Positions 1 to 9,116 of a DNA stretch of 51,788 bases are shown here, in pieces. Each line of letters starts with the position of its first letter. Position 1 is the stretch's first letter. This DNA is from Cyclobacteriaceae bacterium (GTDB lineage Bacteria > Bacteroidota > Bacteroidia > Cytophagales > Cyclobacteriaceae). Below the pieces are notes generated by a model. The model did no database searches, was not told the origin of the DNA, and worked only from the letters and a program-made list of their open reading frames with translations. The stretch lies in assembly GCA_026989535.1 (NCBI GenBank), contig JALSJD010000195.1, forward strand, positions 1-51,788. Reading direction: 5' to 3'. A program made the translations under genes and the position numbers.

Positions 1-200
1 GCACTACGGTCTAAATTTAACCATTTACGGCCTCTTTTGAAACTAAACCCAATTTAAATTTGAGTGCATAATCAAGTAAATCAGACAAATAGAAAGGCTT
101 TTTAAGTTTTCGGACAGGCACTAACTACGGCTTCAATTGCAATATTTTCAAAAAAAACTATCGATTCCAATTCTAATTTCAGGCCTAAATTTTTCACCTA

Positions 201-1444
201 GTACAACGTTCCATAATTACGCTTACAATATATTGTTAAATTATAATATCCTCTAATTTATATTTCCATCTGAATATAACTGGATCCAAATTCACTTCAT
301 CTAAATATTTAAGTATCCGTTCTCGTAGCTCATCTTTTGATTTTGCCCTAATTCCACGAAGAAATGACCTTGACATTTTACTAAAAAACATTTCGATTAA
401 ATTCAACCAAGAACCATGTTTTGGTGTAAAAACAAACTCAAACCGGTTGGGATATTTTGTCAGTGCCGTCATTGTTTCTTTCGATATATGGGCTGAATGA
501 TTGTCTAATATTATCCGCAACTTCCAGTGTTTTGGATATTCTGAATCCACTTTTTCTAAGAACTCTCGACTTCTATGTCTGTTGAAGCCCTATTACTCTA
601 CCGTTATGCAAATCTATTCCAGCCAATAGGCTCAAAGTACCATGTCGTTTGTACTCATAATCACGAGACCAAGTTGTACTTTTTCCAACAACGGGGGAAA
701 GGTCAGTAGCAATGTTTTCAATTGCTTGAATACCAGGATTTTCATCATAAGAAAGTGTTGCAAAATCACGCTCAATTTCATTGTTTTCCAATTGTTCGTT
801 GTGTAGTTCTATTTCTTTATATACGTATAATATCTGTGCCATTTTCTCATCAAACTCCGGATTACGTTTTTCTAAATAGTACTTAATCTTATGTGGTTTA
901 ATAGATGCTTCATTTAGTATTCGAAAAATTGTACTTTTAGCAGCTTTACCTAAGCATGGGTGTCCTTCAACTTTGCATTTTTTTCGTATATGACTTGCTA
1001 ATTGACTAATTGTCCAAAACTCTGATGCATATCCGATATCTTTCGGTTTTTGACAAGCAAGGTTAATAACCCACATTTTTGAATCCGCTGTAATTGTAGA
1101 TGGACTTCCTTTCCTCATTAAATCTGATAAAGCCACTTCTATCCCCCCCTACTAATGCTTTATCGACACACTTTTCCACAGTAGGGCGAGACACATGATG
1201 TTTTTTGGCTATTGAGTTTATTGATTCATTTCGAGAATATGAAAGTAATATTTTTGCTCGGCTAACCCTTGAAAAGGATTCTTTCCCTGATTTTGATATT
1301 GTTTGCAGTTTTGCATTATCTAATTCTGATAATAGTAAATCGGCTCTTTTTCGTTCAAATGGCATTTGTGTTTCTTCAATTTTGTTATGCCGTAAGATAC
1401 TATTTTTAAACATCTATTGCAAACTTATATACGGAACGATGCAC
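201..1444 (-). mobile_element. Decayed IS630-family insertion sequence, 1,244 bp
   Basis: Both ends can be read directly. The left end begins GTACAACGTTCC at 201 and the reverse complement of the right end begins GTGCATCGTTCC at 1444. The similarity continues imperfectly for about 35 bp (roughly 26 of 35 positions). A TA dinucleotide abuts each end (199-200 and 1445-1446), the target duplication expected of the IS630/Tc1-mariner group. The length fits the usual 1.1-1.3 kb. The transposase inside is in three frames, so the copy is probably dead. It inserted at the very 3' end of a LuxR-type gene relic. Confidence 0.85.
236..1365 (-). pseudogene. IS630-family transposase, two frameshifts
   Basis: Three reading frames join into one IS630 transposase. 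The first (about 1365 down to 1140, starting MPFERK) is an N-terminal helix-turn-helix with SIAKKHHVSRPTVEKCVDKAL. The second (about 1140 to 580) carries a second winged-helix region and the first catalytic Asp in SYDENPG. The third (about 580 to 236) has the second Asp in ILDNHSAH and the Glu in NLIEMFFS. The first junction is a run of seven C on the plus strand (1143-1149); removing one base restores GGIEVAL. The second junction, near 576-582, leads into RHRSREFLEKV after a one-base shift. All three catalytic acidic residues survive, but two breaks make a functional product unlikely. Programmed slippage at the G7 run cannot be excluded for the first junction. Confidence 0.85.
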
Positions 1445-1447
1445 TAG

Positions 1448-1610
1448 TTAAATCATCGAAATAACCTTTTTTTAGGGCTAATTCCACCAAATGTGTTACA
1501 TTTTGGGCATTAAACTTACTCATTATTTTTTTTCGGTAGGTTTTCAGCCTTTGATAGATTCTGTACGTTAAACAATTGACTAAATTATTTTTTTTAAGTT
1601 TGTGTTTCAA
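1448..1610 (-). pseudogene. Relic of a LuxR/NarL-type HTH protein, C-terminal end only
   Basis: The minus strand just outside the IS630 element encodes YQRLKTYRKKIMSKFNAQN followed by VTHLVELALKKGYFDD. This matches the recognition helix and last helix of LuxR-type DNA-binding domains, which often read TVKTHRxNIMxKL...LVxyAlkxG. No start codon or receiver domain is left upstream. The plus-strand lipoprotein gene begins at 1631, so the rest of the gene has been lost. Removing the IS630 element and one TA copy gives a natural end of DDLTR and a TGA stop, so the insertion hit the last codons. Confidence 0.5.
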
Positions 1611-1630
1611 TATTCTTACTAACCAATAAA

Positions 1631-2167
1631 ATGAATCGTTTTTTAATAATTGTATTACTTGGGTTGTTGGGGAGCTGCTCTTTTTTAACAGAGCCCGAAG
1701 AACCACCCAAAGAAATTGTAAATAAATTGCTTATTAATGGGGTGGAGGACGAGATTAAATTTGCTGAAATGGTAAGTTATGTGAAGTTGCCTGCCAATAA
1801 AAATTATAAATTCGAATTGGTTTTTCATACAGGCACTACCGAGGCTACCTACCAACCTACTTGGTCTTACTCAGGCACAGGAAGCTACTTTAGGTTTACT
1901 TTATGGACAGAAGATGAAGCCATTGGAACGGGTACTTACACGGTTGATGGAATGGTGAATAATAACTTTTCTATAAGCAGGGCTGCTACCGAGCTTAACG
2001 TAGATTGGAGTACAGGAGCAAGTGATTTTGGCTCATATTTAGCTGGAACTGTTACCATTAAAAATAATGGAGATGGCACTTATCAAATAGATATTAACTG
2101 CACAGATTACCAAGGTAGCCCTGTAACAGCTTATTATGAAGGTGAATTTTATAAGTTGGAGGGGTAA
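1631..2167 (+). CDS. Small lipoprotein of unknown function
   Basis: The 178-residue product has an N-terminal lipoprotein signal: MNR, a hydrophobic stretch, then the lipobox LLGSC with Cys at about residue 16. It should be lipidated and anchored in the cell envelope. The mature part is rich in Thr, Tyr, Gly and Asn with alternating hydrophobic residues (for example GTYTVDGMVNNNFS and GTVTIKNNGDGTYQID), suggesting an all-beta domain like many Bacteroidota surface lipoproteins. I do not recognise a family. It converges with rlmD, with the stops only a few bases apart. The start lies next to the LuxR relic, so its promoter region may have been reshaped by the neighbouring insertions. Confidence 0.8.
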   Translation: MNRFLIIVLLGLLGSCSFLTEPEEPPKEIVNKLLINGVEDEIKFAEMVSYVKLPANKNYKFELVFHTGTTEATYQPTWSYSGTGSYFRFTLWTEDEAIGTGTYTVDGMVNNNFSISRAATELNVDWSTGASDFGSYLAGTVTIKNNGDGTYQIDINCTDYQGSPVTAYYEGEFYKLEG

Positions 2168-2171
2168 GTTG

Positions 2172-3587
2172 CTATTTCAACTCCAATAAAGCAATATTTT
2201 CAACATGATGTGTTTGCGGAAACATATCTACCGGTTGTAGTTTAGTTACCTTGTATTTCTCATCTAGTAAAGCTAAATCTCGGGCTTGGGTTGCAGGGTT
2301 GCAACTTACATACACAATTTTATCAGCTTCAACTTTTAAGAGCATATTAATTACATCTTGGTGCATACCTGCACGTGGAGGATCGGTAATAATTACATCG
2401 GGTTGGCCATGTTTCTGAATAAACTCCTCATTTAAAAGATCTTTCATATCACCCGCATAAAATTCAGTGTTGGTAATATTATTGATACTTGAATTTATTT
2501 TAGCATCTTTAATGGCATCTTCTACATATTCTAACCCAATTACCTTTTTAGCTTGGTGGGCTACAAAATTGGCAATGGTACCTGTGCCTGTATATAAATC
2601 ATAGACCAATTCATGGCCTGTTAAGTTAGCGTATTCTCTAGTTATTTTATATAATTCATAAGCTTGATGGCTATTGGTTTGGTAAAACGATTTAGGACCA
2701 ATTCTAAAGGTGAGCTTTTCAGGGGTGCCCTCTTCAATCGTCATCGCTTCTTGTATGTAAGGAGTTCCTGCATAATTATGAACAGGTAAATCATTAAAGG
2801 TTTCGTTGCGCTTATTATTAATTACATAATTTAAGGAGGTAATCTCCGAAAATTCGTTTACCAATCCCTCTAACAGTGGATTGAGCCACTCAGGTTTGTC
2901 TTTAGTTACTTGTAAAATCACCATATTTTCGCCTGTAGAAGAGGTGCGAATTATTAAGATTCTTAAATATCCCTTTTGTGAGTTTAAATTAAAAAATGGG
3001 ATATCGTTTTTTAGTGCATAATCCTTTACCCAGTTTCTAATTTTGTTAGAAGGCTCTGCTTGCAAATGACATTTGTTAATATCAACTATTTTATCAAACC
3101 TGCCTGGTATATGAAACCCAAGCCCATTTCGCTCCAGCTTGTCTGAGTTATCAATCTCTTCACGAGTAAGCCAACGAGTGTCTGAAAAAGTAAATTCTAA
3201 CTTATTTCGGTAAAACGTTTGCTCTTTAGAAGCCAAAATTGGGTTGAATGTGGGTAAATCAATTTTGCCAATTCTAACTAAATTATCTACCACCTGCTGA
3301 TTTTTAAATTGCAGTTGCAAGTTATAAGGCAGGTGTTGCCATTTACACCCCCCACATATACCAAAATATTCGCAAAAAGGGCTCACTCTATCTTTAGAGT
3401 ACTTATGAAACTTGATAGCAGTGCCTTCATAAAAACTTTTCTTTCTTCGGGTTACTCTTATGTCAACAATATCACCGGGGGCAACACCAGGTACAAAAAT
3501 TACTTTATTATCCACTCTGGCAATCGCTTTACCTTCAGCGGCAATGCCTTCGATTAAAACGTTCTCAAAAATTGGCTTTTTTCTCAT
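2172..3587 (-). CDS. rlmD: 23S rRNA (uracil-1939-C5)-methyltransferase RlmD/RumA family
   Basis: This 471-residue protein transfers a methyl group from SAM to C5 of a uracil in RNA, probably U1939 of 23S rRNA. An N-terminal TRAM domain spans about residues 5-60. An iron-sulfur cluster motif follows, with Cys72, Cys78 and Cys81 (CEYFGICGGC) and a likely fourth Cys near 174. The C-terminal Rossmann methyltransferase domain has the SAM loop DLYTGTGT, TDPPRAG, the catalytic Cys429 in SCNPATQARDL and the general base Glu463 in HHVENI. Length and motif order are typical of RumA/RlmD. Bacteroidota often have a single enzyme of this class, so dual specificity (RlmCD-like) is possible. It is transcribed alone. 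Confidence 0.9.
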   Translation of the reverse strand: MRKKPIFENVLIEGIAAEGKAIARVDNKVIFVPGVAPGDIVDIRVTRRKKSFYEGTAIKFHKYSKDRVSPFCEYFGICGGCKWQHLPYNLQLQFKNQQVVDNLVRIGKIDLPTFNPILASKEQTFYRNKLEFTFSDTRWLTREEIDNSDKLERNGLGFHIPGRFDKIVDINKCHLQAEPSNKIRNWVKDYALKNDIPFFNLNSQKGYLRILIIRTSSTGENMVILQVTKDKPEWLNPLLEGLVNEFSEITSLNYVINNKRNETFNDLPVHNYAGTPYIQEAMTIEEGTPEKLTFRIGPKSFYQTNSHQAYELYKITREYANLTGHELVYDLYTGTGTIANFVAHQAKKVIGLEYVEDAIKDAKINSSINNITNTEFYAGDMKDLLNEEFIQKHGQPDVIITDPPRAGMHQDVINMLLKVEADKIVYVSCNPATQARDLALLDEKYKVTKLQPVDMFPQTHHVENIALLELK

Positions 3588-3842
3588 TAGGTTGCAAAAG
3601 TAGGTTTATTGAGTAATATTGATTGGCTTAGCCCTAAAGTTTTTAGGCTGAACTACTCAAAATATACTTCAGGCGTTGTAAAGTGCTATAATGCGCCATT
3701 AGTACCTAAAATATTTTCAATCCGATAATAATTCGGGATAGCGATTTTTTTAACGCTTCGTATCACATCAATCTAAATGCATGTAGGCAGTTTTGATATT
3801 ATTGGTACCTACTCACCCATTAAAGCTACCTTTTTAGCCACA

Positions 3843-3876
3843 GCCTGCCTGAACTGGCAAGGCAGGCGTAGCGAAG
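3843..3876. repeat. Short REP-like hairpin repeat
   Basis: The hairpin has a 7-bp perfect stem with an 11-nt loop, then GTAGCGAAGGC. A related 36-bp sequence, GCC...GAAGGC on the opposite strand, is inserted inside the MITE-A copy at 17916-17951, which suggests a small dispersed repeat family. Confidence 0.45.
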
Positions 3877-3938
3877 GCACTAAGCCTCCAAGTTTCACAA
3901 AATTTATATGTGTTAGGTTAATACTTTGTGGTTCTTTT

Positions 3939-3954
3939 CCCGCTAGCTAGCGGG
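3939..3954. repeat. Perfect 16-bp palindrome
   Basis: CCCGCTAGCTAGCGGG is fully self-complementary. There is no adjacent T-run. It lies about 110 bp upstream of the DUF177 gene and could be a protein-binding site or a repeat remnant. Confidence 0.45.
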
Positions 3955-4038
3955 TGGTGGCTATGTTTTTTCGGCTGAATAGATACCTATTATTGCAACA
4001 ATTTTTAATTCACCTAGGTTAAATACAGTAATACTTTA

Positions 4039-4046
4039 TATCTTTG
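4039..4046 (+). promoter_or_regulatory. Candidate -7 box for the DUF177-rpmF operon
   Basis: TATCTTTG matches the Bacteroidota -7 consensus TAnnTTTG and lies 20 bp before the GTG start of the DUF177 gene. I see no clear TTTG -33 box. Confidence 0.45.
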
Positions 4047-4065
4047 TGCGCTTGAGTGAGAAGAG

Positions 4066-4578
4066 GTGGTAAGAAGGAAAGATTATAATATAGATATCTT
4101 CAAATTATCGAATAGCTCTCATCAATACGAGTTTGATTTTGATGATAGTTTTTTTAGCTTATTTGAAGGCTCTTTGGTAAGTAAGGGGAGTGGAAAAATT
4201 CACCTTAACTTGGCAAAATCAGACTCTTATATAGAGCTCAAATTTGAAATAGATGGAAAAGTAGAACTTATTTGCGACCGGAGTTTAGACCCCTTTTGGT
4301 TTAATCTTTTGGTATCTAATAAATTGCTTTTAAAATTTGGTGATGACTGGGAAGAATTAAGTGATGAAATACTTATGATGCCTAGAAATGAGCAAACCAT
4401 AAATGTAGCACAATATATTTATGAATTTATAGGGGTGGCAATTCCTATGAAAAAGCTTCATCCCAAGTTTAATAACGAAGACGATGAAGATGAATTTATT
4501 TACTCATCGGAAGAAAGCAACGAAAATGAGCAAATTGCTATGGATCCAAGGTGGAAAAAATTGAAAGAAATAAAATAA
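4066..4578 (+). CDS. DUF177/YceD-family protein, ribosome-associated
   Basis: The 170-residue acidic protein carries the family hallmark ICDRSLDPF near residue 70 and the usual beta-rich N-terminal half. YceD/DUF177 proteins are linked to 23S rRNA accumulation and ribosome assembly, and are nearly always encoded just upstream of rpmF, as here (12-bp gap). The GTG at 4066 is taken as the start because an in-frame TGA lies 9 bp upstream and the next residues (RRKDYNIDIF) look like a family N-terminus. The C-terminus has an acidic tract (NEDDEDEF) and ends in WKKLKEIK. The exact biochemical role is not established. Confidence 0.85.
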   Translation: MVRRKDYNIDIFKLSNSSHQYEFDFDDSFFSLFEGSLVSKGSGKIHLNLAKSDSYIELKFEIDGKVELICDRSLDPFWFNLLVSNKLLLKFGDDWEELSDEILMMPRNEQTINVAQYIYEFIGVAIPMKKLHPKFNNEDDEDEFIYSSEESNENEQIAMDPRWKKLKEIK

Positions 4579-4590
4579 AGAAATAATAAA

Positions 4591-4776
4591 ATGGCGCATC
4601 CTAAAAGGAAAATATCGAAATCGAGAAGAGATAAAAGGAGAACGCATTACAAGGCAACTTCTGCTACGTTTATGGAGTGTTCTAATTGTGGTTCACCTGT
4701 ACTAATGCACCGAGTTTGTGCTGATTGTGGGTATTATAAGGGCAAACCTGCTATCGAAAAAGAAGTAGCAGTTTAA
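4591..4776 (+). CDS. rpmF: 50S ribosomal protein L32
   Basis: The 61-residue basic protein begins MAHPKRKISKSRRDKRRTHY, the classic L32 N-terminus. It carries the zinc-ribbon pattern CSNCG...CADCG (two CxxC pairs). Length, charge and position after DUF177 all fit. It belongs to the large ribosomal subunit. A strong intrinsic terminator follows about 70 bp downstream, so DUF177-rpmF is probably a closed unit separate from fabH. Confidence 0.97.
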   Translation: MAHPKRKISKSRRDKRRTHYKATSATFMECSNCGSPVLMHRVCADCGYYKGKPAIEKEVAV

Positions 4777-4844
4777 CACCTTCTATTTGCTTTTAAGCAA
4801 ATAAATACCAGTACTTATGATTATCTGTAAAAGATATTAAAGCG

Positions 4845-4875
4845 AAAGCTTCCCGAAATAACGGGAGGCTTTTTG
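4845..4875 (+). terminator. Intrinsic terminator after rpmF
   Basis: The arms AAGCTTCCCG (4846-4855) and CGGGAGGCTT (4862-4871) pair over 10 bp with one G-U, close a 6-nt loop and run into a short T tract. Confidence 0.85.
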
Positions 4876-4912
4876 TGCTTGTATGCAATTCTATTTTTGC
4901 TGTTTTAGGGCC

Positions 4913-4958
4913 TCTCTATTAATTGCTTGTGTCCTCTGGTAAAATCAATTAATAGAGA
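4913..4958. repeat. 13-bp perfect inverted repeat between rpmF and fabH
   Basis: TCTCTATTAATTG (4913-4925) and CAATTAATAGAGA (4946-4958) are exact complements around a 20-nt spacer. There is no T-run. It may be a second RNA structure, an operator for the fabH operon or a repeat remnant. Confidence 0.5.
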
Positions 4959-5115
4959 CGTCTTAAGTGTAATTATATAAATATGAGTTATAAGTTTATG
5001 GTTAGTATTTCTATTATTGCCTTTAAAATAATTATGTTGATAGAATATTTTCAATATTTGCAGGCGATATATAAATAAACAGTTTACCTATCTTACCTCA
5101 ATACGGTTTTAAATT

Positions 5116-6114
5116 ATGAGTAAAATTAATGCAGCTATTACCGGAGTACATGGTTATGTGCCTGAGTATGTGTTAACCAACGATGAGTTGGCAACAATGG
5201 TAGATACGAATGACGAATGGATTGTTAGCCGAACTGGAATTAAAGAGCGTAGAATTTTAAAAGGCGAAGCGAAAGGCACCTCTATAATTGGCATTGAAGC
5301 GGTAAAAGGCTTACTTAAAAAAACTGGCACAGACCCTTTAGATGTTGATTTGGTGATTTGCGCCACCGTAACTCCCGACCATGTTTTTCCTGCAACTGCA
5401 AATTTGATTGCCGCAGGCACAGGTCTGGACAATGCATTTAATTTTGATATTGGAGCGGCCTGTTCAGGGTTTATTTATGCCCTTACTACCGGGGCAATGT
5501 ACATAGAAAGCGGCAAGTACAAAAAAGTAATTATTGTAGGTGCAGATAAAATGTCGGCCATTGTAGATTATACCGATAGAACCACCTGTATTATTTTTGG
5601 TGATGGTGGTGGAGCAGTTATGCTTGAGCCAACTACTGAAGATATAGGTGTTATAGACTCAATTCATAAAAGCGATGGCAAGGGTGTTGAATTTTTAAAT
5701 ATGAAAGCAGGTGGAAGCAAATATCCTGCTTCCGAAAAAACTATTAAAAATAGAGAGCATTTTGCTTTTCAAGATGGCAAAACGGTATTTAAATTTGCAG
5801 TAACCAATATGGCCGATTATGCTGAAAAAATAATGAAGCGAAATAACCTTACAGGGGATGATATTGCTTATTTAGTGCCTCATCAAGCCAATAAACGTAT
5901 TGTAGATGCAACTTCTAAAAGAATGGGTGTAGATGACTCCAAGGTGATGATGAACATTGAGCGCTATGGAAATACAACTTCAGGCACTATTCCTTTATTA
6001 TTATGGGACTATGAGGAGAAATTAAAAAAGGGAGACAACTTGGTTTTAGCTGCGTTTGGTGGAGGGTTCACCTGGGGAGCTATTTATCTTAAATGGGCTT
6101 ATAATCCTAAATAA
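5116..6114 (+). CDS. fabH: 3-oxoacyl-ACP synthase III
   Basis: KAS III condenses acetyl-CoA (or a branched primer) with malonyl-ACP to start fatty-acid synthesis in the cytosol. The 332-residue thiolase-fold protein has the full Cys-His-Asn triad: Cys116 in GAACSGF, His256 in VPHQANK and Asn286 in RYGNTTSG. It also has the glycine-rich C-terminal [11 protein letters not shown]. It heads fabH-efp-accB-accC with gaps of 32, 15 and 18 bp, consistent with one operon. plsX, which often sits before fabH in other bacteria, is not in this cluster. Confidence 0.95.
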   Translation: MSKINAAITGVHGYVPEYVLTNDELATMVDTNDEWIVSRTGIKERRILKGEAKGTSIIGIEAVKGLLKKTGTDPLDVDLVICATVTPDHVFPATANLIAAGTGLDNAFNFDIGAACSGFIYALTTGAMYIESGKYKKVIIVGADKMSAIVDYTDRTTCIIFGDGGGAVMLEPTTEDIGVIDSIHKSDGKGVEFLNMKAGGSKYPASEKTIKNREHFAFQDGKTVFKFAVTNMADYAEKIMKRNNLTGDDIAYLVPHQANKRIVDATSKRMGVDDSKVMMNIERYGNTTSGTIPLLLWDYEEKLKKGDNLVLAAFGGGFTWGAIYLKWAYNPK

Positions 6115-6146
6115 CTCAATTAATTTTAGCAACTTTATAAGAATTT

Positions 6147-6713
6147 ATGGCTACTACCTCAGATATTAAAAACGGACTGTGTATAGAGTATAATCATGGT
6201 CTCTATGTAGTTACAGAGTTTCAACATGTAAAACCAGGTAAAGGGCCTGCTTTTGTTAGAACCAAACTAAAAAACATAGAAACTGGTAAAGTTATAGACA
6301 ATACATTTTCATCTGGACATAAAATTACTACGGCTCGCATTGAGCGCAGGGCACATCAGTATTTATACAAAGATGACCTAGGCTATCATTTTATGGATAG
6401 TAAAACGTATGAGCAAATGTCGTTAGAAGAAAGCCTTATTGTTGGGGCACAATTTTTAAAAGACGGCCAAGAGGTGGAAGTGATTTACCATGCAGAGCTG
6501 GAGAAACCATTAACTTGCGAGCTTCCAGCATTTGTAGTGCTTAAAATTACTTATACTGAACCAGGAGTTAAAGGAGATACCGCCACTAACTCAACCAAGG
6601 CAGCAACACTAGAAACAGGTGCTGAAATACAAGTGCCTTTGTTTATAAACCAAGACGAAATAATTAAAGTTGATACACGTACAGGCTCTTATGCAGAGCG
6701 TGTAAAAAATTAA
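6147..6713 (+). CDS. efp: Elongation factor P
   Basis: EF-P binds ribosomes stalled on polyproline stretches and promotes peptide-bond formation. The 188-residue product has the three-domain KOW/OB/OB arrangement. The tip loop [10 protein letters not shown] places the conserved Lys at residue 32, the position modified in many bacteria. No modification enzyme (EpmA, EarP or YmfI type) lies nearby. Its place between fabH and accB is a recurring arrangement in Bacteroidota and may couple translation capacity to lipid synthesis, although that is inference. Confidence 0.96.
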   Translation: MATTSDIKNGLCIEYNHGLYVVTEFQHVKPGKGPAFVRTKLKNIETGKVIDNTFSSGHKITTARIERRAHQYLYKDDLGYHFMDSKTYEQMSLEESLIVGAQFLKDGQEVEVIYHAELEKPLTCELPAFVVLKITYTEPGVKGDTATNSTKAATLETGAEIQVPLFINQDEIIKVDTRTGSYAERVKN

Positions 6714-6728
6714 GACACCTAAAAAATT

Positions 6729-7199
6729 ATGAAGAGTAAAGAGATTCGAGACCTAATAGACTTTATTGCCGAAACTGGACTTAACGAAGTTAATATTGAA
6801 ACAGAAGAATTAAAACTTTCTGTGAAAAGGAGTGCCGATGTAACTCAAGTAGCTGCTGCCCCAATGGCAGTTCAAGCGCCTGCTGCCTCAGCACCACCTG
6901 CCCCTGCTGCTGCAACAGTAGCTTCAGAGCCAGCAGTACCTGCATCGGAGAATGGAAACTATATTGAAGTAAAATCTCCTATGATAGGCACTTTTTATCG
7001 TTCTACCAATCCTGAATCTCCCTCATTTGTAAATGTGGGCGACTCTGTTTCGGCTGGTCAAACAGTTTGTATTATTGAAGCAATGAAACTATTTAATGAA
7101 ATTGAATCAGAAGTAAGTGGAACAATTGTGAAAGTATTGGTTGAAAATGCGACTCCTGTTGAGTACGATCAACCATTGTTTTTAGTGGATCCTTCTTAA
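6729..7199 (+). CDS. accB: Biotin carboxyl carrier protein of acetyl-CoA carboxylase
   Basis: This 156-residue protein carries biotin that shuttles carboxyl groups between biotin carboxylase and carboxyltransferase. An N-terminal helical region (1-35) is followed by a flexible Ala/Pro-rich linker (about 42-72). The C-terminal biotinyl domain has EAMKL with Lys120 as the biotin site. The domain order is that of AccB. It lies directly upstream of accC. Confidence 0.96.
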   Translation: MKSKEIRDLIDFIAETGLNEVNIETEELKLSVKRSADVTQVAAAPMAVQAPAASAPPAPAAATVASEPAVPASENGNYIEVKSPMIGTFYRSTNPESPSFVNVGDSVSAGQTVCIIEAMKLFNEIESEVSGTIVKVLVENATPVEYDQPLFLVDPS

Positions 7200-7217
7200 A
7201 TTTAACCCAACAAATTT

Positions 7218-8561
7218 GTGTTTAAGAAAATATTAATCGCCAATAGGGGCGAAATAGCCCTTCGAATTATTCGCACATGCCGTGAGATGGGCATTAAAAC
7301 GGTAGCCGTGTACTCTAAGGCCGATAAGGAAAGCTTGCATGTAAAATTTGCAGACGAAGCCATTTGTATTGGAGAGGCTCCAAGCAGTGAGTCATACTTA
7401 AATATTACAAGAATCATTTCTGCGGCCGAAATTACCAATGCCGATGCCATCCATCCGGGGTATGGGTTCCTATCTGAAAATGCGGAGTTCTCCGAAGTTT
7501 GCCGTGAGTATGGTATTAAATTTATAGGTGCTACACCAGAAATGATTAACGGCATGGGCGATAAGGCATCTGCCAAGGCCACCATGAAAAAGGCGGGAGT
7601 GCCCGTAATCCCTGGTTCCGAAGGCTTACTTAAATCGGTTGCCGAAGGTAAAAAACAAGCTGTAAAATTAGGGTATCCTGTTATTTTAAAAGCTACTGCC
7701 GGTGGTGGTGGCAGGGGTATGCGTATTGTAAAAGAAGAATCTGGTTTTCAAAAAGCATGGGATGATGCTCGAATGGAATCAGGTGCTGCCTTTGGCAACG
7801 ATGCGCTTTATATGGAAAAATACATTGAAGAGCCGCGCCATATCGAAATTCAGATTATAGGCGATAGCAATGGTAAAGCATGCCATTTGTCTGAAAGAGA
7901 TTGTTCTATCCAACGAAGGCATCAAAAGCTAATTGAAGAAACACCTTCACCTGTTGTAACTGATAAAATACGTAAAAAAATGGGTGCTGCGGCCATTGCA
8001 GGTGCTGAAGCCATTAAGTACGAAGGAGCAGGTACCGTTGAGTTTCTGCTTGATAAACACGGTGATTTCTACTTTATGGAAATGAATACCCGTATTCAGG
8101 TAGAGCACCCTATTACAGAAGAAGTAACTGATTTTGATTTAATTAAGGAGCAAATAAAAGTAGCGTCTGGTATTCTAATTACTGGTAAAAACTATTTTCC
8201 TAAACTCTATTGTATGGAGTGTAGAATTAATGCCGAAGACCCAACCAAAGATTTTAGGCCATCGCCTGGCAAAATAACTAATTTGCATATGCCCGGTGGG
8301 CACGGAATTAGAATTGACAGCCACGTGTATGCTGGCTATACCATTCCGCCCAATTACGATTCTATGATTGCCAAACTTATTGTAAGTGGGCAAAGCAGAG
8401 AAGAAGTAATAACAAGGATGAAAAGAGCCTTGCAGGAATTTGTGATTGAAGGTATTAAAACAACCATCCCTTTTCATATTAAATTAATGGAAGATGAGCG
8501 GTTTAAGTCGGGTAAGTTTACCACGGCCTTTTTAGATACGTTTGATTTTTCTACTATCTAA
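7218..8561 (+). CDS. accC: Acetyl-CoA carboxylase, biotin carboxylase subunit
   Basis: The 447-residue ATP-grasp enzyme carboxylates the biotin on AccB using ATP and bicarbonate, the first step toward malonyl-CoA. Visible motifs are the N-terminal [14 protein letters not shown], the glycine-rich ATP lid [14 protein letters not shown], the HIEIQ strand and the catalytic block [10 protein letters not shown]. The start is GTG at 7218, 18 bp after accB, with no better ATG upstream. Length is normal. The carboxyltransferase genes accA and accD are not in the window. Confidence 0.96.
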   Translation: MFKKILIANRGEIALRIIRTCREMGIKTVAVYSKADKESLHVKFADEAICIGEAPSSESYLNITRIISAAEITNADAIHPGYGFLSENAEFSEVCREYGIKFIGATPEMINGMGDKASAKATMKKAGVPVIPGSEGLLKSVAEGKKQAVKLGYPVILKATAGGGGRGMRIVKEESGFQKAWDDARMESGAAFGNDALYMEKYIEEPRHIEIQIIGDSNGKACHLSERDCSIQRRHQKLIEETPSPVVTDKIRKKMGAAAIAGAEAIKYEGAGTVEFLLDKHGDFYFMEMNTRIQVEHPITEEVTDFDLIKEQIKVASGILITGKNYFPKLYCMECRINAEDPTKDFRPSPGKITNLHMPGGHGIRIDSHVYAGYTIPPNYDSMIAKLIVSGQSREEVITRMKRALQEFVIEGIKTTIPFHIKLMEDERFKSGKFTTAFLDTFDFSTI

Positions 8562-9116
8562 CCTGCATAATTCAGGCTAAAGAACGGGTTTTCTTCTATC
8601 ATTATTATTCCAACTGGCGCAAGCTGTGCGAAAGGCGTAACTTGTGCCTTTAATGCCTTGCAACCCGTTATATTTTAAATTCTTTTAATTGTTTCGTGAG
8701 GACACGAACCAAGGATGAGTAAATGTGATAAAGTCCAGTTTTGTTTGATCTCGTATTTTATACTCATTGTTATTTTACTATTTGCCGAGTCAAAGACTCT
8801 TTTTATCATTTGTAAACACAAGTTACGCTATCGCTAAACTTGCGCTAGTGAAGAGAATGGTCAGTTAAAACAATATAGTTTATTTCTAATTGTTTCTACT
8901 ATTACTTATAGGATCGAGTTTTAAAACATATACCTTTTTTTAAGGAAAGGACAGCAGATAAACGTAAGAACGAGCTAAAACTTGCTTGAACAAATTTCCG
9001 TTCGCAAACTCTAATCCACTCAGTCTCTTGTAGAAGGTTATGATAAAACCAAAAGTTTTTTGTTGAATTTAGTAGCACACCGCTTATAAAACATCATTCA
9101 ATTTAGGGAGGAGTAA
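8562..9116. other. Gene-free 555-bp region with inverted repeats
   Basis: I see no coding signal. It contains a related pair of about 33-bp sequences in opposite orientation (8616-8648 and 8817-8849, sharing GCGCAAG and GTAACTTGTG) and a hairpin TTCGTG-AGGA-CACGAA at 8693-8708. No clear T-run terminator for accC was found. Confidence 0.5.
8616..8849. repeat. Inverted pair of GCGCAAG...GTAACTTGTG repeats
   Basis: Copy one (8616-8648, plus strand) and copy two (8817-8849, minus strand) share GCGCAAG, a short variable middle and GCGTAACTTGTG, about 80 percent identical over 30 bp. The same core (TAGCGCAAGC/GCTTGTGCTA) forms the terminator at 39540. Confidence 0.45.

Larger units (their letters stand above)
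3588..4065. other. Intergenic region with two strong palindromes, no gene
   Basis: No convincing ORF is present. It holds a hairpin with arms GCCTGCC (3843-3849) and GGCAGGC (3861-3867), followed by GTAGCGAAGGC, and a perfect 16-bp palindrome CCCGCTAGCTAGCGGG (3939-3954). Neither has a T-run, so they look like short repeat elements rather than terminators. The promoter of the DUF177 gene lies at the right edge. Confidence 0.6.

Noticed and set aside
1-198. A short minus-strand frame ending LKKPFYLSDLLDYALKFKLG
   Set aside because: It is about 33 codons with no recognisable motif and starts only after a stop; too little to call a gene.
1205-1447. Plus-strand ORF of 80 codons inside the IS630 element
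   Set aside because: It is antisense to the transposase N-terminus and has no family resemblance.
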